NCBI GenBank assembly: GCA_023230825.1
Contig: JALNWO010000074.1
Coordinates: 1 to 7,977 of the forward strand
From: Acholeplasmataceae bacterium
GTDB lineage: Bacteria > Bacillota_I > Bacilli_A > Acholeplasmatales > Acholeplasmataceae
Length of the DNA: 7,977 nt
Direction: 5' to 3'
In this document: positions 7,001-7,977 of the stretch, piece by piece
Layout: each line of letters opens with the position of its first letter
How positions within the stretch are numbered: the first letter of the stretch is position 1
Translations under genes and position numbers: made by a program
Notes under the pieces: generated by a model
Database searches by the model: none
Seen by the model: the letters and a program-made list of their open reading frames with translations, nothing else
What the model was told of the DNA's origin: nothing

Positions 7001-7024
7001 ATATAAATTCATATCAATTTGATA

Positions 7025-7552
7025 ATGGTGAGTGAAAAGGACAACATAGAATTAAGAAGTGAAAAAGTAAGGAACCTGATCGGTCAAATACCACCCGTTA
7101 TTGTCCGGGCAGGCATAACGGTCATTTTCTTTATCATCCTGATTTTACTTTTCGGTTCCTGGTTTTTCAAATTTGAATACACCATCAAAACAACTGCTAC
7201 AATAAACCAACATACTGAAAATTCAATCATTGACCTGAAAATTCCGGCAAACGAAATAAGCAAAATAAAAACCGGACAAAAGGTAATATTGAATTTCAAT
7301 AATATCCCAAACCTCTATAATGAAAATATTTTGACAGAAATACAAACCATACCCAACACACTTGAAATAACAGAGGATGGAGGATTTTACACTGCAGAAA
7401 TAATACTATCGGACAAAATTAAAACTGAAACCGGAAAATCACTTTTCATCAAAAAAGAAACAAAAGCAAATGCTGAAATTGTAACTGACAAAATAAGTCT
7501 TTTCGACCGAATTATGGGACCAATCAGGACATTATTTAACAAACAGAAATGA
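7025..7552 (+). CDS. short HlyD-like periplasmic adaptor lacking the hairpin region
   Basis: This 175-residue protein resembles both ends of a HlyD-family adaptor joined without the middle. Residues 11-30 (RSEKVRNLIGQIPPVIVRAG) lead into one transmembrane helix (about 31-48) and FFKFEY, the usual N-terminal arrangement in Bacteroidota HlyD proteins. Residues about 71-155 resemble the family's beta-barrel domain (KIPANEISKIKTGQKVILNF), and the C-terminal amphipathic stretch with SLFDRIMGPIRTLF also fits. Full-length relatives have roughly 280-450 residues, with lipoyl and long coiled-coil regions that reach the outer-membrane channel; these are missing, with no sign of frameshift. An ATG at 7025 is preferred over the TTG at 7019. 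The gene is 24 bp behind the exporter, which it probably assists. Without the hairpin it is unlikely to dock a TolC-type channel in the usual way. Confidence 0.82.
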   Translation: MVSEKDNIELRSEKVRNLIGQIPPVIVRAGITVIFFIILILLFGSWFFKFEYTIKTTATINQHTENSIIDLKIPANEISKIKTGQKVILNFNNIPNLYNENILTEIQTIPNTLEITEDGGFYTAEIILSDKIKTETGKSLFIKKETKANAEIVTDKISLFDRIMGPIRTLFNKQK

Positions 7553-7770
7553 AATCCAACCCTTCGCAGTCAAGCACATTACCAGGTCGCTCGAAAAACC
7601 CTCGCACAAACCAAAACCTGTCAAAGAGCTTGCCTGCCCCAACACCGGGTATGGTAGTAGAAAATGCAGCAAAAATGAAATACAGAATAATGAATGATAA
7701 GAACGGCCAGCTTGTAACAGCACCTATATTGCATGCCGCGCCTCGTGGTAATCAAGACAATAAATCGTAG
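7549..7770 (+). CDS. doubtful 73-residue hypothetical protein
   Basis: An ATG overlapping the adaptor stop by 4 nt (ATGA) opens a 73-codon frame ending in TAG. The ATGA overlap is typical of translational coupling and argues for a real gene. Against it, the deduced peptide is rich in Ser, Pro, Asn and Lys, has no signal peptide, membrane segment or recognisable domain, and codon choice (TCG, CGC, CCT) differs from the genes upstream. The first half (about 7556-7655) is richer in C than the surroundings and looks more like intergenic or remnant sequence. If real it could be an accessory or immunity protein, but nothing in the sequence supports a specific role. Confidence 0.3.
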   Translation: MKSNPSQSSTLPGRSKNPRTNQNLSKSLPAPTPGMVVENAAKMKYRIMNDKNGQLVTAPILHAAPRGNQDNKS

Positions 7771-7851
7771 CTTTGAATATCATGAAAATTAACAAACATA
7801 AAGGTACTAATGCGGCACGCAACATAGCTGCAATCCGTTAGCACCAATTAT
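7771..7851. other. non-coding junction between operon and next gene
   Basis: No convincing terminator hairpin follows the operon here. The interval contains a 19-codon ORF from an ATG at 7782 to a TAG at 7839-7841, too short to support. A GC-richer segment (7811-7843, with GCGGCACGCAAC and CCGTTAGCACC) looks unlike the AT-rich DNA around it and could be a recombination or repeat remnant. I could not find a paired arm that would make it a clear attachment site. The promoter of the next gene is not obvious. Confidence 0.4.
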
Positions 7852-7977
7852 ATGACGACTATGAGAAGACAAAATATTGACAAGTTTTACGAACTCTTAG
7901 ATGAGGTCATTAAGAAGTTCCCTAAACGAACTTTGGACACTATATCCAGAAATAACCTTCCCGAAAAAGGTGTTTAT
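7852..7977 (+). CDS. 5' part of a gene, possibly GIY-YIG-like protein (cut by window end)
   Basis: The ATG at 7852 opens a frame that runs through the window end (42 codons); a second in-frame ATG at 7861 could be the true start. The visible residues form a charged amphipathic helix (RRQNIDKFYELLDEVIKKF) followed by NNLPEKGVY at the very end. An N-terminal helix followed by LPE-(R/K)-GVY recalls a small family of GIY-YIG-like proteins in which GVYFF begins the first strand, but only the first hint of that domain is inside the window. It is separated from the peptide operon by about 80 bp without coupling, so it is probably a separate, unrelated gene. Confidence 0.55.
   Translation, partial: MTTMRRQNIDKFYELLDEVIKKFPKRTLDTISRNNLPEKGVY

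Noticed and set aside
7532..7723. Minus-strand ORF with a hydrophobic stretch
   Set aside because: It looks weakly like a signal peptide but overlaps the adaptor end, has no promoter or domain, and is best explained as the complement of the plus-strand tract.
7811..7843. Integron-type attachment site (CGCAAC ... GTTAGCA)
   Set aside because: The two half-sites are only partly complementary (5 of 7), the spacing is too short, and no integrase or cassette array is visible.

Overview
The window looks like chromosomal or genomic-island DNA from a member of the Bacteroidota. The signs are a carboxypeptidase-regulatory-like/plug/beta-barrel outer-membrane protein, a stand-alone LytTR regulator, a promoter fitting the Bacteroidota pattern (TTG, 20 bp, TAnnTTT-) and AT-rich translation starts without Shine-Dalgarno sequences. 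No rRNA, tRNA, CRISPR array or complete insertion sequence is visible.

Layout. Positions 1-333 are AT-rich and probably mostly non-coding. They hold a possible 3' end of an upstream reading frame (2-193), a short imperfect tandem repeat and a large imperfect inverted repeat (208-277). A LytTR DNA-binding regulator follows (334-681). Directly behind its stop lie three direct repeats at exactly 21-bp spacing (684-736), the geometry expected of LytTR binding sites, and then a Bacteroidota-type promoter (754-785). A 60-residue double-glycine precursor peptide (875-1057) is followed by a strong hairpin (1062-1094) and a 17-bp palindrome (1099-1115). Next come a radical SAM/SPASM peptide maturase (1157-2473), a TonB-receptor-like outer-membrane barrel protein (2448-4793), a C39 peptidase-containing ABC exporter (4793-7000) and an unusually short HlyD-like adaptor (7025-7552). 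These four are overlapping or closely spaced and look like one transcript. A doubtful 73-codon ORF (7549-7770) and a non-coding junction follow. The window ends inside a gene that starts near 7852 and may encode a GIY-YIG-like protein.

Working model. This is a compact, self-contained RiPP (ribosomally made, post-translationally modified peptide) locus. LytTR binds the triple repeat and switches on the precursor. The hairpin lets some transcripts stop after the precursor, so peptide is made in excess over enzyme. The radical SAM enzyme modifies the 33-residue core, which carries two Cys in a duplicated IKC-K-DG motif. The PCAT exporter removes the leader after Gly-Gly and moves the core across the inner membrane with help from the mini-HlyD. 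The outer-membrane barrel protein may be the exit route, a receptor or a self-protection component. No TolC-type channel, pseudo-radical-SAM partner, immunity gene or sensor kinase is visible in the window. The chemistry installed, the product's activity and the role of the barrel protein are inference.
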